Below are positions 38,057 to 47,797 of a DNA stretch of 64,000 nt, one piece after another. The position numbers and the translations under genes were made by a program. Origin of the DNA: an uncultured Bacteroides sp. GTDB taxonomy: Bacteria > Bacteroidota > Bacteroidia > Bacteroidales > Bacteroidaceae. The stretch is taken from NCBI RefSeq assembly GCF_963677715.1, contig NZ_OY782493.1, positions 62,001 to 126,000 on the forward strand, in the 5' to 3' direction. The notes under the pieces were generated by a model. That model did not search any database and was not told where the DNA came from. It saw nothing but the letters and a program-made list of their open reading frames with translations. Each line of letters begins with the position of its first letter. Position 1 is the stretch's first letter.

Positions 38057-38180
38057 TTCAGGCTCTAGAATGCTGTTAGTTTTATTTTTTGTTCGCAATA
38101 TTTAAGAATATCTCCGTTTATATGGGCTTACAATCTTTGTACACTTCATCGATGGTAAAGTAACAAATAATGCTACTTTA

Positions 38181-40316
38181 TCAGGGCTCTTGTTCTACTC
38201 CAATCATTGATAATTGTATACGCTTTCTCTCCATGTCAATGCTGAGTACTTTTACCATTACATGCTGATGGATGGAGACTATTTGTGTAGGGTCCGTAAT
38301 ATACTTTTCAGCTAATTGAGAAAGGTGCACCAATCCGTTTTCTTTAATCCCTATATCTACAAAAGCGCCAAAATTGGTGATATTTCCTACAATACCCGGC
38401 AAAACCAAGCCTTCATACAAATCATTTATGGTGCGCACATTCCTGTTGAATTCGAAGACACGGATCGTTTGTCTCGGATCTCGTCCTGGCTTGTCGAGTT
38501 CCTGCATGATGTCCTTCAATGTTGGCATTCCTATGCAAGAGGTGATATATTGTTCCATTTTTATTTGTAGCCGTAATTCTTTGTTGGTTATCAGTTCTGT
38601 AACATTACATTTCAAATCTTTGGCCATTTTTTCTACAATGTGATAACTTTCGGGGTGAACAGCTGTGTTATCTAATGGATTCACCGCATGAGGAATGCGT
38701 AAGAAACCTGCGCATTGTTCAAAAGCTTTAGCGCCCATTCGAGGTACGTTCATTAATTCTTTACGCGATCGGAAAGTGCCGTTCTCTAAACGGTAGTTAA
38801 TAATATTTTGCGCCAATTGGGGTCCGAGCCCCGAAATATAAGTTAGCAGATGCTTACTTGATGTGTTTAGATTCACCCCGACAAGGTTTACGCAATTCTC
38901 TACTGTGTGGTCGAGTGATTTTTTTAATTTTCCTTGGTCTACGTCGTGCTGATATTGCCCTACGCCGATTGATTTTGGATCTATTTTAACTAATTCGGCT
39001 AACGGGTCTGTTAATCGACGTCCAATGGAAACGGCCCCACGTACCGTGACATCGTAATCGGGAAATTCATCGCGGGCCGTTTTGGATGCCGAATAAATAG
39101 AAGCACCTTGTTCGCTGACTATAAAAACTTGCACTGACCTGTCGAATTGTTGCTTAGTAATAAAATCTTCCGTTTCCCGGCTGGCTGTTCCATTGCCAAT
39201 GGCTATGGCTTCTATACTATAAGCTTCAACCATTTTTCTTAATTTGGATGCTGCTTCAGATTGTTTGTTGACCGGAGGGTGTGGGTATATATTCTCATTA
39301 TGTATAAGATTGCCTTGCGCATCGAGGCAAACCACTTTGCACCCGGTGCGGAATCCCGGGTCGATTCCCAGTACTCTTTTTTGCCCTAATGGAGGTGCTA
39401 AAAGCAATTGGCGAAGGTTCTCGGCAAATACGCGAATAGCCTCTTCATCGGCTTTTTCTTTGCTTATCGCTGCGAATTCTGTTTCAATGGACGGTCTTAA
39501 CAGCCTTTTGTATGCATCCTGAACAGCTTCGGCCACGTATTTTCCACATTCATTGTTGTTATGTACAAATAATCGTTCTAGGCGGTCTATACATTCATCG
39601 TCATTCGGACTAATTGATACCGTCAGTAACCCTTCCGCTTCTGCTCTACGAATAGCCAGCAATCGGTGAGAAGTGCAATTTTTCAAAGGTTCTGAGAGAT
39701 CAAAATAATCACGGTATTTAGCCGCCTCTTCTTCTTTTCCTTTTACTGCTTTTGCTTTGATAATCGCTTGGCGGGAAAATTGATTTCTTAGTTGGTTACG
39801 GGCACGCTCATCTTCATTCACCATCTCGGCTATAATATCTTGTGCTCCTTTTAAAGCTTCCTCATTGCTTTTTATTTCACCCTTTACAAATGAAGCCACC
39901 TTTGTTGCCACATCATTTGTTTGTTGTCTCATTAACAGTATAGCCAGTGGCTCCAATCCTTTTTGTCTGGCTATTTCGGCTCTGGTTTTTCTTTTAGGTT
40001 TATAGGGTAAATAAATGTCTTCCAATATGGTAGAGTTCCATGTTTCATTGATACGTTTTAATAATTCGGGTGTTAGTTTTCCCTGCTCGTTAATTGTATT
40101 TGTTATGGTCTCCTTACGTTTGGTCAGCTCGCATAATTTGTCGTATTGTTCTTTTATGTTTTCTATCTGAACTTCATCCAGTCCTCCTGTCGCTTCTTTG
40201 CGATAGCGGCTGATGAAAGGTATGGTGGCTCCTTCTTTTAGTAATACCAGTGTGCTTCTCGTTTGTCTTTCCGAAATGCCTAAAGCAGAAGAAATTATGC
40301 TATGAAATAATTCCAT
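38181..40316 (-). CDS. tex: Tex-family transcription accessory protein
   Basis: A 711-aa RNA-binding protein. Order: N-terminal helical region with a helix-turn-helix (residues 1-190), YqgF/RNase H-like domain (about 320-445, with VLGIDPGFRTGCKVV), helix-hairpin-helix (about 480-560, ISGLGPQLAQNII and VPRMGAKAFEQCAGFLRI) and an S1 domain at the C-terminus (about 635-705, GNITNFGAFVDIGIKENGLVH). It is highly conserved and implicated in transcription and RNA processing. Confidence 0.95.
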   Translation of the reverse strand: MELFHSIISSALGISERQTRSTLVLLKEGATIPFISRYRKEATGGLDEVQIENIKEQYDKLCELTKRKETITNTINEQGKLTPELLKRINETWNSTILEDIYLPYKPKRKTRAEIARQKGLEPLAILLMRQQTNDVATKVASFVKGEIKSNEEALKGAQDIIAEMVNEDERARNQLRNQFSRQAIIKAKAVKGKEEEAAKYRDYFDLSEPLKNCTSHRLLAIRRAEAEGLLTVSISPNDDECIDRLERLFVHNNNECGKYVAEAVQDAYKRLLRPSIETEFAAISKEKADEEAIRVFAENLRQLLLAPPLGQKRVLGIDPGFRTGCKVVCLDAQGNLIHNENIYPHPPVNKQSEAASKLRKMVEAYSIEAIAIGNGTASRETEDFITKQQFDRSVQVFIVSEQGASIYSASKTARDEFPDYDVTVRGAVSIGRRLTDPLAELVKIDPKSIGVGQYQHDVDQGKLKKSLDHTVENCVNLVGVNLNTSSKHLLTYISGLGPQLAQNIINYRLENGTFRSRKELMNVPRMGAKAFEQCAGFLRIPHAVNPLDNTAVHPESYHIVEKMAKDLKCNVTELITNKELRLQIKMEQYITSCIGMPTLKDIMQELDKPGRDPRQTIRVFEFNRNVRTINDLYEGLVLPGIVGNITNFGAFVDIGIKENGLVHLSQLAEKYITDPTQIVSIHQHVMVKVLSIDMERKRIQLSMIGVEQEP

Positions 40317-40343
40317 TTTTTAATTTTTTGTGATATTAATTTG

Positions 40344-40351
40344 CAAATGTA
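40344..40351 (-). promoter_or_regulatory. -7 promoter element of tex
   Basis: Minus-strand TACATTTG, consensus match, 28 bp upstream of the ATG. Confidence 0.5.
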
Positions 40352-40385
40352 TTCATTTTATCTTTTATAAGCTGCAACTTTATGC

Positions 40386-40393
40386 TATATTTG
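40386..40393 (+). promoter_or_regulatory. -7 promoter element of the kinase/nucleotidase pair
   Basis: TATATTTG, consensus match, 13 bp before the ATG at 40407; very short leader. Confidence 0.5.
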
Positions 40394-40406
40394 CGCCCTA
40401 GATAGA

Positions 40407-42347
40407 ATGAAAATGCCAATGCTTCTTATGACTGTATTTAACTATTTTAGACATCATTCGCTTCTTTTTTTTCTTCTTCTTTTTCTTATCTTCCCGATAA
40501 GCTCATTTGCCACGCCCAAAGCTAATCCGATACTTATTATCAGTTCTTATAATCCCAATGCTTTCCCAACTTCAGCTAATATTTCCGATTTTATGGACGA
40601 ATATCATAAGTTTGGAGAAGTACGAAATGTTGTGATAGAAAACATGAATTGTAAGAGTTTCTCTGAATCAGAACTTTGGAAACAAAAGATGAATTCAATT
40701 CTTCACACTTATACGGGAAACATGAAACCCAAAGTGATTGTTTTGTTAGGGCAGGAAGCTTGGGCGTCATTTTTGTCTCAAGATGATTCTATAGTAAATA
40801 ATATTCCTGTTGTTTGCTGTATGGTGAGCCGTAATGTCATTTTATTGCCTGATAAGTCCGTGTCTCTTAAAAGCTGGATGCCTAAATCCATTGACTTCTT
40901 ATCCGGCTCTTTAAAGCACCAGGTTAACGCCGGATTTATGTATGAATATGATGTAAAAGGGAATGTCGATCTGATTAAAAAATTATACCCCAAAACAAAG
41001 AATATTGTTTTCATATCCGACAATACTTACGGTGGAGTCTCTTTACAAGCCTATGTAAAAGAAGAGATGAAGAGTTTCCCCAATTTAAATCTCATTCTTC
41101 TTGACGGTCGCTCTCATACTATTTATACCATGATTGACGAGCTGCAGAACCTGCCTCCTAATAGCGCTATTTTACTGGGCACTTGGAAGGTAGATAAAAA
41201 TGATGGATATTTTATGTACAATGCTACCTATGCAATGATGGATGTCAACCCTAAAGTGCCTGTCTTTTCGTTAACGTCTATCGGCTTTGGCTATTGGGCA
41301 ATAGGGGGCATTATGCCTAATTATCATATTTTTGGCAGAGAGTTGGCGCATATGGTGATGCAGATACAAAAAGGTCACCGGCTCGACAATATGCATATAA
41401 ATATAGTAGAAAATAAAATGTCGTTTGATAGTAATATAGTTAAGAAAAAAGGCATTAATCTATCTGTTTTGTCAAAAAAAGACTATCAGCTTATTAATGA
41501 GCCTTATTCTTTCTATAAACAGTATAAATATCCTATATGGGGACTCGTTACATTTTTATTGGTGTTGATTTTTGCTTTGTTTATTTCGTTGTTTTTCTAT
41601 TTTAGAACAAAAAAATTAAAAGATAATCTTGAAATCTCGGAAAAAGAATTGCGAATTTCTAAAGAACAAGCCGAAGAATCGAATAGACTAAAAACCGCTT
41701 TTTTGGCTAATATGAGTCATGAAATCAGAACTCCTCTGAATTCTATTGTTGGCTTCTCGGAAGTGCTGGTTAGTGGTGGAAATACAGTAGAGGAGCAACA
41801 GAACTACATTGACATTATTCAAACAAATTCAGATTTACTTTTAAGGCTGATAAATGATATTCTTGATATTTCAAAGTTGGAGGCAGGTAGAGTCTCTTTT
41901 CTGTTTGAAAAATATGATATTGTTCTTTTATGTCGCCAGGTGCTTGCTTCTGTTGATTTTACAAAAAAAACGGGGAATGAATTTAGGTTTTCTACTTCGT
42001 ATGATACTTTTGAAATGCAGACAGATGCCAAACGCCTGCAGCAGGTCCTTTTTAATCTTTTATCTAACGCTGATAAGTTCACAAATGATGGAGTTGTGAC
42101 GTTGGAATTCCGTGTTAACGAAGGTGATGTTGAGTTTTCTATTACAGATACCGGATGTGGAATTCCTGAAAATAAGCATCTTCAAATATTCGAACGATTT
42201 GCTAAATTGAATGAATACGCGCAGGGAACCGGGCTGGGACTTTCTATCTGCAAACTGGTGGTTGATAAGTGGGGTGGCAATATCTGGGTCGACAAAAACT
42301 ACCATGATGGTGCTCGTATAGTGTTTACACATCCGATAATAAAATAA
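40407..42347 (+). CDS. Orphan sensor histidine kinase with periplasmic binding-protein-like sensor
   Basis: A 646-aa membrane kinase. A signal peptide or anchor helix (residues 14-36) precedes a periplasmic domain (about 40-370) that looks like an ABC substrate-binding fold (NPILIISSYNPNAFP at its start). One membrane helix near 376-396 leads to a short coiled coil, then HisKA with phospho-acceptor H438 (FLANMSHEIRTPLN) and a complete HATPase (N-box NLLSNADKF, DTGCGIP, GTGLGLSI). No receiver domain or response regulator is adjacent. The next gene, a 5'-nucleotidase, starts 8 bp later. Confidence 0.92.
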   Translation: MKMPMLLMTVFNYFRHHSLLFFLLLFLIFPISSFATPKANPILIISSYNPNAFPTSANISDFMDEYHKFGEVRNVVIENMNCKSFSESELWKQKMNSILHTYTGNMKPKVIVLLGQEAWASFLSQDDSIVNNIPVVCCMVSRNVILLPDKSVSLKSWMPKSIDFLSGSLKHQVNAGFMYEYDVKGNVDLIKKLYPKTKNIVFISDNTYGGVSLQAYVKEEMKSFPNLNLILLDGRSHTIYTMIDELQNLPPNSAILLGTWKVDKNDGYFMYNATYAMMDVNPKVPVFSLTSIGFGYWAIGGIMPNYHIFGRELAHMVMQIQKGHRLDNMHINIVENKMSFDSNIVKKKGINLSVLSKKDYQLINEPYSFYKQYKYPIWGLVTFLLVLIFALFISLFFYFRTKKLKDNLEISEKELRISKEQAEESNRLKTAFLANMSHEIRTPLNSIVGFSEVLVSGGNTVEEQQNYIDIIQTNSDLLLRLINDILDISKLEAGRVSFLFEKYDIVLLCRQVLASVDFTKKTGNEFRFSTSYDTFEMQTDAKRLQQVLFNLLSNADKFTNDGVVTLEFRVNEGDVEFSITDTGCGIPENKHLQIFERFAKLNEYAQGTGLGLSICKLVVDKWGGNIWVDKNYHDGARIVFTHPIIK

Positions 42348-42355
42348 AGATTCTT

Positions 42356-44098
42356 ATGAATATGAAATTGCGAAACGTTTTTTTTGTTTTGATGCTTTTG
42401 TCTCTTGTGTCCTCTCTAAGAGGGCAGGGAAAAGAGGTGAAACTTAAATTTGTGGAAACAAGCGATATCCATGGCAATTATTTCCCTTACAGTTTTATCC
42501 TTCAAAAAGAATGGGTAGGCAGTCTTGCACGGGTGGATGCCATGGTGCAGAAAGAGCGTGAAACTTATAAGGATAATCTTATTTTGCTCGACAATGGTGA
42601 TATTCTTCAGGGGCAACCTTCTTCATATTATTATAATTATATTGATACTGTTTCTCCCCATGTGTGTGCTGAAATAATGAATTACATGCACTATGATGCC
42701 GGTAATATGGGCAACCATGATGTAGAAACAGGGCATAGTGTGTTTGATCGTTGGGTTAGTCAATGTGCTTTTCCCGTTTTAGGGGCCAATATTATACGTA
42801 CTTCTGATAATAAAACTTATTTTAAACCTTACGTGGTTCTGAAAAGAGACGGCGTTAAAATCGTAGTCTTAGGGATGATAACTCCGGCCATTCCTGTTTG
42901 GCTTTCTGAGAATCTATGGTCGGGTATGCGGTTTGATGATATGGAAGATACAGCCCGTAAATGGATGAAGATAATTAGAGAGAAGGAACATCCTGACATT
43001 GTGATCGGTCTTTTCCATTCCGGACAGGAAGCAATGCTATTGGGTAATAAATATAAAGAAAACGCTTCTTTGAGTGTTGCTCGCAATGTGCCTGGTTTCG
43101 ATATCGTGATGTTTGGGCACGATCATGCTCCTGACTGTAAGAAGATAATAAATGTGGCCGGAGATTCTGTTTTGGTTATTGATCCTGCTAATAACGGCGT
43201 TGTGGTAGCAAATGTTGATGTTACGTTAAAATTGAAAAATGGTAAAGTAAAAAGTAAGCTAATCAATGGTGAACTCACCGAAGTTGCAGCGTATGGTGTC
43301 AGACCTGAATTCATGTCTGAATTTGCTCCGCAATATGATGCTGTTTCTCGTTTTGTATCTAAAAAAATAGGTTATTTTACCAAAACCATAAGTTCTTGGC
43401 CTTCTTATCTGGGGCCTTCTCCTTTTGTCGATTTGATTCATTCATTGCAGCTTGCCATATCGGGAGCAGATATTTCGTTTACAGCTCCGCTTTCTTTTGA
43501 TGCCGAAATAAAGAAAGGCGATGTCTATGTGAGCGATATGTTTAACCTCTATAAATACGAAAATATGCTATACACTATGACTCTTTCGGGTAAAGAAGTC
43601 AAGAATTATCTGGAAGAATCATATTATTGGTGGACAAATCAGATGAAATCCCCTTGGGATCATTTGGTGTGGTTAAACAAAGATTTCAGCACGCAGGAAG
43701 AACGGACAACATTTAAAAATTTCAGTTTTAATTTTGATTCTGCCGCCGGCATTATTTATACTGTGGATGTGACCAAGCCCAGAGGGAGTAAGATAACGAT
43801 CATAAGCATGGCTGACGGTTCTCCCTTTCAAATGAATCATATCTATAAAGTAGCTCTGAATTCTTATCGCGGAAACGGTGGAGGAGAGTTGCTGACTAAA
43901 GGTGCGGGCATTCCTCAGGAGGATCTCAAGAAGCGAATTATTCATTCTACGGATAGAGATCTTCGTTTTTATATGATGAAGTATATAGAGAAAAAAGATA
44001 CATTAGATCCGCAGGCATTAAATGAGTGGAAGTTTATCCCCGAAAAATGGACAGTACCGGCTGCTAAAAGAGATGCCCAATTGCTGTTTAATCGTTAA
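42356..44098 (+). CDS. Periplasmic 5'-nucleotidase/2',3'-cyclic phosphodiesterase-like metallophosphatase
   Basis: A 580-aa secreted UshA/CpdB-like enzyme. A signal peptide ends near residue 23. The metallophosphoesterase domain has the metal-binding series D37-x-H39 (SDIHGN), DNGD, G119NHD122 and G254HDH257; the 5_nucleotid_C domain fills about residues 330-520 (ADISFTAPLSFDAEIKKGDV). It would strip phosphate from nucleotides in the periplasm. Co-transcription with the preceding kinase suggests the kinase senses a nucleotide, nucleoside or phosphate-related signal. Confidence 0.9.
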   Translation: MNMKLRNVFFVLMLLSLVSSLRGQGKEVKLKFVETSDIHGNYFPYSFILQKEWVGSLARVDAMVQKERETYKDNLILLDNGDILQGQPSSYYYNYIDTVSPHVCAEIMNYMHYDAGNMGNHDVETGHSVFDRWVSQCAFPVLGANIIRTSDNKTYFKPYVVLKRDGVKIVVLGMITPAIPVWLSENLWSGMRFDDMEDTARKWMKIIREKEHPDIVIGLFHSGQEAMLLGNKYKENASLSVARNVPGFDIVMFGHDHAPDCKKIINVAGDSVLVIDPANNGVVVANVDVTLKLKNGKVKSKLINGELTEVAAYGVRPEFMSEFAPQYDAVSRFVSKKIGYFTKTISSWPSYLGPSPFVDLIHSLQLAISGADISFTAPLSFDAEIKKGDVYVSDMFNLYKYENMLYTMTLSGKEVKNYLEESYYWWTNQMKSPWDHLVWLNKDFSTQEERTTFKNFSFNFDSAAGIIYTVDVTKPRGSKITIISMADGSPFQMNHIYKVALNSYRGNGGGELLTKGAGIPQEDLKKRIIHSTDRDLRFYMMKYIEKKDTLDPQALNEWKFIPEKWTVPAAKRDAQLLFNR

Positions 44099-44165
44099 TC
44101 CCTTTGGCCGATTTCTCCGTTTATTTTGTGAATGATATTTTTTATATTATAATAGCTATATAAAG

Positions 44166-44648
44166 ATGGCAGAAGAATTAGTTATAATTTCAGGAAGTAA
44201 AGAAGAAAAATATCTCTCTTTATTACCACAAATAAAAGCACTTGTTTATGGAGAGAGTGATCTTGTGGCCAATTTGGCGAATGTGTGTGCCGTTTTAAAA
44301 GATTCGTTTAATTTCTTTTGGGTTGGCTTTTATCTGGTAAAACAAAACGAACTCGTTCTTGGCCCTTTTCAAGGTTCCTTGGCTTGTACCCGCATATCAC
44401 GAGGAAAAGGAGTCTGTGGCACTGCCTGGCAAGAGGCGACAACGCAGTTAGTTCCTGATGTGGATGCCTTTCCGGGGCATATTGCCTGTAGCTCACTTTC
44501 CCGCTCTGAAATAGTCATTCCGTTGCTCAAAGGCGACGAGGTTTGGGGAGTACTTGATGTAGATAGTGATAAATTACGATTCTTCGACGAAGTAGATAAA
44601 TCCTTTCTTGAAAAGTTATGTAACAATATACTTTCTAAGATGATTTAA
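44166..44648 (+). CDS. msrC: Free methionine-(R)-sulfoxide reductase (GAF domain)
   Basis: A 160-aa single-GAF enzyme reducing free methionine-R-sulfoxide. The three conserved cysteines C74, C84 and C108 have the same spacing as Cys84/94/118 of the E. coli enzyme, in SLACTRISRGKGVCGTAWQ and GHIACSS. EIVIPLLKGDEVWGVLDVDS is also typical. It follows the 5'-nucleotidase by 67 bp and precedes an AraC regulator by 15 bp. Confidence 0.9.
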   Translation: MAEELVIISGSKEEKYLSLLPQIKALVYGESDLVANLANVCAVLKDSFNFFWVGFYLVKQNELVLGPFQGSLACTRISRGKGVCGTAWQEATTQLVPDVDAFPGHIACSSLSRSEIVIPLLKGDEVWGVLDVDSDKLRFFDEVDKSFLEKLCNNILSKMI

Positions 44649-44663
44649 TCATAAAATAATATT

Positions 44664-45536
44664 ATGCCTAAAATACCGCATATTGATTTCTCTACAGTAC
44701 GAGATTCTCAGAATATTAATTTTGTTGACGGCGATTTTGCTGTGTTTAGTGATGTAAATCAGTTCCCGTTGTACAGCTATCCCGAAAGGCTTGATGCTGC
44801 CGTTATGGCCATTTGCTTGCAGGGTAGCTGGCGGTTGGAAATTAATCTGAAGGAATGCAACATGTCTCCGGGCTCTCTCATGGTTACTCTGCCCGAGCAA
44901 ATTCTTCAGAGCATTGAACTTAGCGACGATTTTTCCGCTTTGTTTGTCGTTATATCCAAGGGCTTTGTTGATAATATATTCCCAAAGCTGAAAGACTTAT
45001 TACCTTTCTTCTTCTACCTGAAAGAACAACCGTGCATCAATATCACTGCCGAAGATCAAAACTGCATTGTCGAGTACTATTCTTTATTGCTTAGAAAAGC
45101 CATTCAACATGATAATTATTATCGCAAGGAAATTTCTCAAGGATTAATGTTGGCTATGTTCTATGATATTTATAATATTTATAGAAAATACATGCCCAAG
45201 GTTGTTGCTTATGAAAACCGTAAGGAAGAAGTTTTTGAGCAGTTTCTTCATACGCTTAATGATTCGTTTCGAGATGAAAGAAGCGTCAACTATTATGCGA
45301 ACAAATTGTTTCTGACACCAAAACATCTCTCAAGGGTGGTAAAGGAAGTTAGTGGCAAAACAGCAGGAGAGTGGATTGATGATTTTGTTATTCTGGAAGC
45401 GAAAGCTTTGTTAAAATCATCAGAAAAAAGTATCCAGGAAATAGCCGAAGGGCTTCATTTTGCCAACCAGTCTTTCTTCGGGAAATACTTTAAGCACCAC
45501 ACGGGCTTACCCCCTAAAGAATACCGCAAAAAGTAA
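44664..45536 (+). CDS. AraC-family transcriptional regulator (efflux-flanking copy 1)
   Basis: A 290-aa regulator with an N-terminal cupin-like sensing domain (residues 1-170) and a two-HTH AraC domain (about 190-290; SVNYYANKLFLTPKHLSRVVKE and SIQEIAEGLHFANQSFFGKYFK). It converges on the TolC/RND/adaptor operon. A paralogue with an almost identical C-terminus lies on the other side of that operon (51203-52084), so both probably control efflux genes. Confidence 0.9.
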   Translation: MPKIPHIDFSTVRDSQNINFVDGDFAVFSDVNQFPLYSYPERLDAAVMAICLQGSWRLEINLKECNMSPGSLMVTLPEQILQSIELSDDFSALFVVISKGFVDNIFPKLKDLLPFFFYLKEQPCINITAEDQNCIVEYYSLLLRKAIQHDNYYRKEISQGLMLAMFYDIYNIYRKYMPKVVAYENRKEEVFEQFLHTLNDSFRDERSVNYYANKLFLTPKHLSRVVKEVSGKTAGEWIDDFVILEAKALLKSSEKSIQEIAEGLHFANQSFFGKYFKHHTGLPPKEYRKK

Positions 45537-45567
45537 CGGATGTAATCCTCTGTTACATCCGTTACTT
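45531..45567. terminator. Terminator overlapping the araC stop codon
   Basis: A 15-bp perfect stem AAGTAACGGATGTAA / TTACATCCGTTACTT with a 7-nt loop; its left arm includes the araC TAA. T-rich + flank; serves both converging genes. Confidence 0.8.
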
Positions 45568-45597
45568 TGTCTTTTATGTTAACCGTATTTCTTTTTG

Positions 45598-46866
45598 TTA
45601 GCGTCCGGTAGCTTGCAGGTATTGTGTTTGGCGCACCAGGTGTTGCGTGTAAGCATCCGTATATTGATCACGGCTTTGTTGCAATAGTGTTTGTGCATCC
45701 AGCAGGTCGCTTAACGTAACGGTACCTGCTTTGTAATAATCCGTATTGAGGCGCACATTCTCTGCCGCTGTGGCAACTGACTCTTCGGCCAGTTTAACCT
45801 GTTTATAAGACTCTTCCAAATCGTCCCATAACTTTTGCATCTGAATCAATAATAGTTCGCATGAATTTTGCTGTTCGTTTCGAGCCATCATGACCTGAAA
45901 CTTCTGTTTTTTTATAGCATGCGAACCTCCCCACCAATCGGAGATCGGTACAGATACACTGGCAAATACAAGTCCGAACGGATGATCCTTATCCATCAGA
46001 TTATCATACATATATCCGGCTCCTATGCCCACTGTAGGAAGATACTTTCCCGTTACTATTTTCTCCTGTATCCGGATTGCTTCTACATTCTTGTTTAATA
46101 GTTGATATTCGGGCGTTCTTAATAAAGCCGCATTATGATTCGTTTTGTATTCTTCCGGCGGAAGTAACTTGTCAAAAGATACCGTTTCAATGGAAAAGCT
46201 GTCCTGCTTCAGGCCGATGTACTGTCCCAACAGCATTTCACTGATGCTAAGCCCGTTCTCTATTTGCAGCCGGTTGCTTGCTACACTGTTCTTTTTGAGT
46301 TGCACTTTCAACAGATCATTCCTATTGCTAACGCCTGCTTTCACAGCCACTTCAACGTCTTTGTATAAACTGTTTACCAACTGTTCTACTATGCCAATGG
46401 TTTTTAGCTTCTCTTCCAAAGAAATAATTTGCCAGTAGTATTGCTCTGTGGTGAGTAATACTTCTTTCTCCGACTGCTGCAATTGGAATTTACTTATTTC
46501 CACGCCCAGTTTGGCCAGTTTGTTTCCATTGATAATTTGTCCGCCGGCAAAGATTGGCTGAGTGGCGGTAACTCCCCCCATTATACCATTTTTGAGCATT
46601 GACAATTCCAATCCTGACAGTTCCATTTCTACCAACCCTTTATCCGCCATAAATCCGCTGCCGGTAGCGCTTATCTTGGGGAAAAAATTAGTCAGAGCTT
46701 CCTTCTGCGTCTGTCTGCTACCGTTTATCTCTAATTGTGCATTCTTTATTTTAACGTTATGCTCCAGAGCCATCTTTCGGCATTGCTCCAGCGTATATTG
46801 CTTTTGTGCAGCCAGAGGAACAATGCAGAGTGTCGTAAGTATAATAGCTATAATCTTATTTTTCAT
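45598..46866 (-). CDS. TolC-family outer-membrane efflux protein
   Basis: A 422-aa outer-membrane channel. The start at 46866 opens a signal peptide (MKNKIIAIILTTLCIVPLAA); the in-frame ATG at 46935 lies inside the preceding gene. Two TolC-like coiled-coil repeats are visible (YTLEQCRKMALEHNVKIKNA at the start; YKAGTVTLSDLLDAQTLLQQ near the end). It is the third gene of the adaptor/RND/TolC operon. Confidence 0.92.
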   Translation of the reverse strand: MKNKIIAIILTTLCIVPLAAQKQYTLEQCRKMALEHNVKIKNAQLEINGSRQTQKEALTNFFPKISATGSGFMADKGLVEMELSGLELSMLKNGIMGGVTATQPIFAGGQIINGNKLAKLGVEISKFQLQQSEKEVLLTTEQYYWQIISLEEKLKTIGIVEQLVNSLYKDVEVAVKAGVSNRNDLLKVQLKKNSVASNRLQIENGLSISEMLLGQYIGLKQDSFSIETVSFDKLLPPEEYKTNHNAALLRTPEYQLLNKNVEAIRIQEKIVTGKYLPTVGIGAGYMYDNLMDKDHPFGLVFASVSVPISDWWGGSHAIKKQKFQVMMARNEQQNSCELLLIQMQKLWDDLEESYKQVKLAEESVATAAENVRLNTDYYKAGTVTLSDLLDAQTLLQQSRDQYTDAYTQHLVRQTQYLQATGR

Positions 46867-46900
46867 TTTCTCAGTTCTGTTTATTTTTGGTTGAACTATT

Positions 46901-47797
46901 TTATTGAATATATGCTTTCGTGTTTTTGCGGTCACTACCTTTAAATATCATCCAATAGGCCACTGGTAGTACAGTAACTACCAATACCATTGATAGCAAG
47001 GTACCAAAGAATATGACCGTTCCCATAGGGGCCCACAAAGCACTTTTACCTAAAATCATCGGGATAACCCCCATTGATGCTGCCGCAGAAGTCAGGAAGA
47101 TAGGGCGCATCCTTCTTCTGCCTGCGTGCAGGGCAGCATCCTTAACGCTTAGCTTCTGTTCCCTGCGGAGCTCTTCCGCATAATCCAGCATGATGATTCC
47201 GTTACGTACCAAAATGCCCATCAAACTTATAATGCCTAAGATGGCAGTCACACTCACCTCAAGTCCCATGACCCAAATGCCCAGTACGGCACCCAGCAAA
47301 CTCAGGGTTACCGATGCTAGAATGAGCAGTGCCATGTTGATTTTGCGGAAGTGGAACAATAGAATAAAGAAGATGATGACAACAGCAATAAGCAAAGCGC
47401 CGATAATTTTGGGTAACGTTTCGTTATCCGATTCTTCGGCACCACCATAAGTTAATGTAACTCCTTTGGGGAGAGTTATATTTTTTATAGCATCTTTTAC
47501 TTTAGCAGTGGTGGCTGTTACATTGACGTTTCGTTTAACATCCGTAAAGATAGAAAGCGTGCGCACTCCGTTACGCCTCACAATTTGTCCTTCTTCCCAG
47601 TCGGCTTCTGTAGAAGCTACCTGCCTCAGTGGAACTGAAATGCCGCCTCCCCATGCCGATATATATTCATTGGGTAAATCATCAAAGTCCGGTTCTTTCT
47701 TTCCTCTGTCCGATTTCAGCACCACACTTATCGGATAGTCTTTTTCCCAAACCGTTGTTATTGGCATCCCGTTGCCGAAGCGCGTAGCCATGGTCAA
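46901..47797 (-). CDS. RND efflux permease, C-terminal fragment after frameshift
   Basis: Residues corresponding to about the last 298 of an AcrB/MdtB-like permease. It contains the second periplasmic loop, the end of transmembrane helix series 7-12 and the conserved GIISLMGILVRNGIIMLDYAEELR. The ATG at 47797 is a fortuitous internal Met (LTMATRFGNG), so translation would normally be continuous with 47794-49992. Confidence 0.85.
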   Translation of the reverse strand: MTMATRFGNGMPITTVWEKDYPISVVLKSDRGKKEPDFDDLPNEYISAWGGGISVPLRQVASTEADWEEGQIVRRNGVRTLSIFTDVKRNVNVTATTAKVKDAIKNITLPKGVTLTYGGAEESDNETLPKIIGALLIAVVIIFFILLFHFRKINMALLILASVTLSLLGAVLGIWVMGLEVSVTAILGIISLMGILVRNGIIMLDYAEELRREQKLSVKDAALHAGRRRMRPIFLTSAAASMGVIPMILGKSALWAPMGTVIFFGTLLSMVLVVTVLPVAYWMIFKGSDRKNTKAYIQ

